Below are positions 63,974-64,000 of a stretch of 64,000 nucleotides of DNA, piece by piece. The translations under genes and the position numbers were made by a program. Each line of letters begins with the position of its first letter. Position 1 is the first letter of the stretch. Source of the DNA: Actinomycetes bacterium (GTDB lineage Bacteria > Actinomycetota > Acidimicrobiia > Acidimicrobiales > Acidimicrobiaceae); contig JAJZFV010000040.1 of assembly GCA_021805205.1 (NCBI GenBank), forward strand, positions 44,152-108,151, given 5' to 3'. The notes under the pieces are model-generated. The model saw only the letters and a list, made by a program, of their open reading frames with translations, had not been told where the DNA came from and made no database searches.

Positions 63974-64000
63974 TTGCGAGCTATTTGGGTGCATTTATAA

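Larger units (their letters stand above)
63562..64000. other. Terminal non-coding region with structured elements
   Basis: It begins with the 14-bp palindrome GATCCAATTGGATC (63561-63574), overlapping the oxidoreductase stop. It also holds a two-level hairpin (63629-63676) and one small frame with a strong ribosome binding site (63860-63973). No tRNA or known riboswitch is recognised. Confidence 0.45.

Noticed and set aside
1..64000. CRISPR arrays, insertion sequences, prophage genes and rRNA or tRNA genes
   Set aside because: I found no regular repeat-spacer pattern, transposase, integrase, phage protein or tRNA-like fold that I could support.

Overview
The window is chromosomal DNA of moderate GC from a bacterium that is most likely a member of the Actinobacteria, plausibly the class Acidimicrobiia. 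This is inferred from two gene orders that match Mycobacterium tuberculosis. The first is pgsA2-like ... gcvH, garA (FHA), MerR (Rv1828/FtsR type), DUF151 nuclease, MerR (Rv1830 type). The second is tlyA, nadK, recN, pyrG, Nudix (Rv1694-Rv1700). The genus cannot be fixed from the sequence alone. TTG starts are very common, and several genes are joined by a 4-base TTGA stop/start overlap.

Layout. 1-3.5 kb: glycine cleavage genes gcvT, gcvPA and gcvPB (gcvPB runs off the left edge). 3.7-7.5 kb: the conserved MerR, DUF151, FtsR-like, GarA-like, GcvH block. 7.8-12 kb: a sugar-nucleotide transferase/phosphomannomutase-like fusion, a CDP-alcohol phosphatidyltransferase and a metallo-beta-lactamase-fold hydrolase. 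12.3-14.6 kb: a small anchored protein, a CcdA-like thiol transporter and a soluble MCP-like signalling domain. 15.5-20 kb: an accessory cluster of an amidotransferase, a cytochrome P450, a glutamine-synthetase-like ligase and a MarR regulator. 20-23 kb: DEAD-box helicase and a DHA2-type exporter. 23.4-28.2 kb: a compact assimilatory sulfate reduction operon (sulfite reductase, siroheme enzyme, APS kinase, APS/PAPS reductase, ATP sulfurylase). 28.4-38 kb: an OmpR-type regulator, an iron-type ABC importer, an HDOD protein, a DHA2 exporter divergent from a TetR regulator with a clear operator, and a CDF metal exporter. 38-42.4 kb: a thiolase-like/DUF35 pair, ychF, a PaiB-like protein and a LysR regulator. 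43-50.7 kb: housekeeping block Nudix, pyrG, recN, nadK, tlyA, a small conserved-looking protein and a dGTPase. 50.8-54.6 kb: a thioredoxin-like protein without its CxxC, an oxidoreductase and two membrane proteins lying between gene-poor stretches. 56-62 kb: a 1,542-residue CheB-CheR-PAS-GGDEF-EAL protein followed 2 bases later by a bacteriophytochrome photosensory module. 62.6-64 kb: a second quinone-oxidoreductase-like gene and a structured, mostly non-coding end.

The most unusual part is the pair at 56-62 kb. A red-light sensor with all its main chromophore-contact residues but no output domain sits directly behind a protein that combines chemotaxis-type methylesterase/methyltransferase domains with intact c-di-GMP synthesis and breakdown motifs. 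The phytochrome reading frame has no ATG, GTG or TTG that would include its chromophore cysteine, so it probably uses a rare start (ATT) or depends on coupling to the upstream gene.
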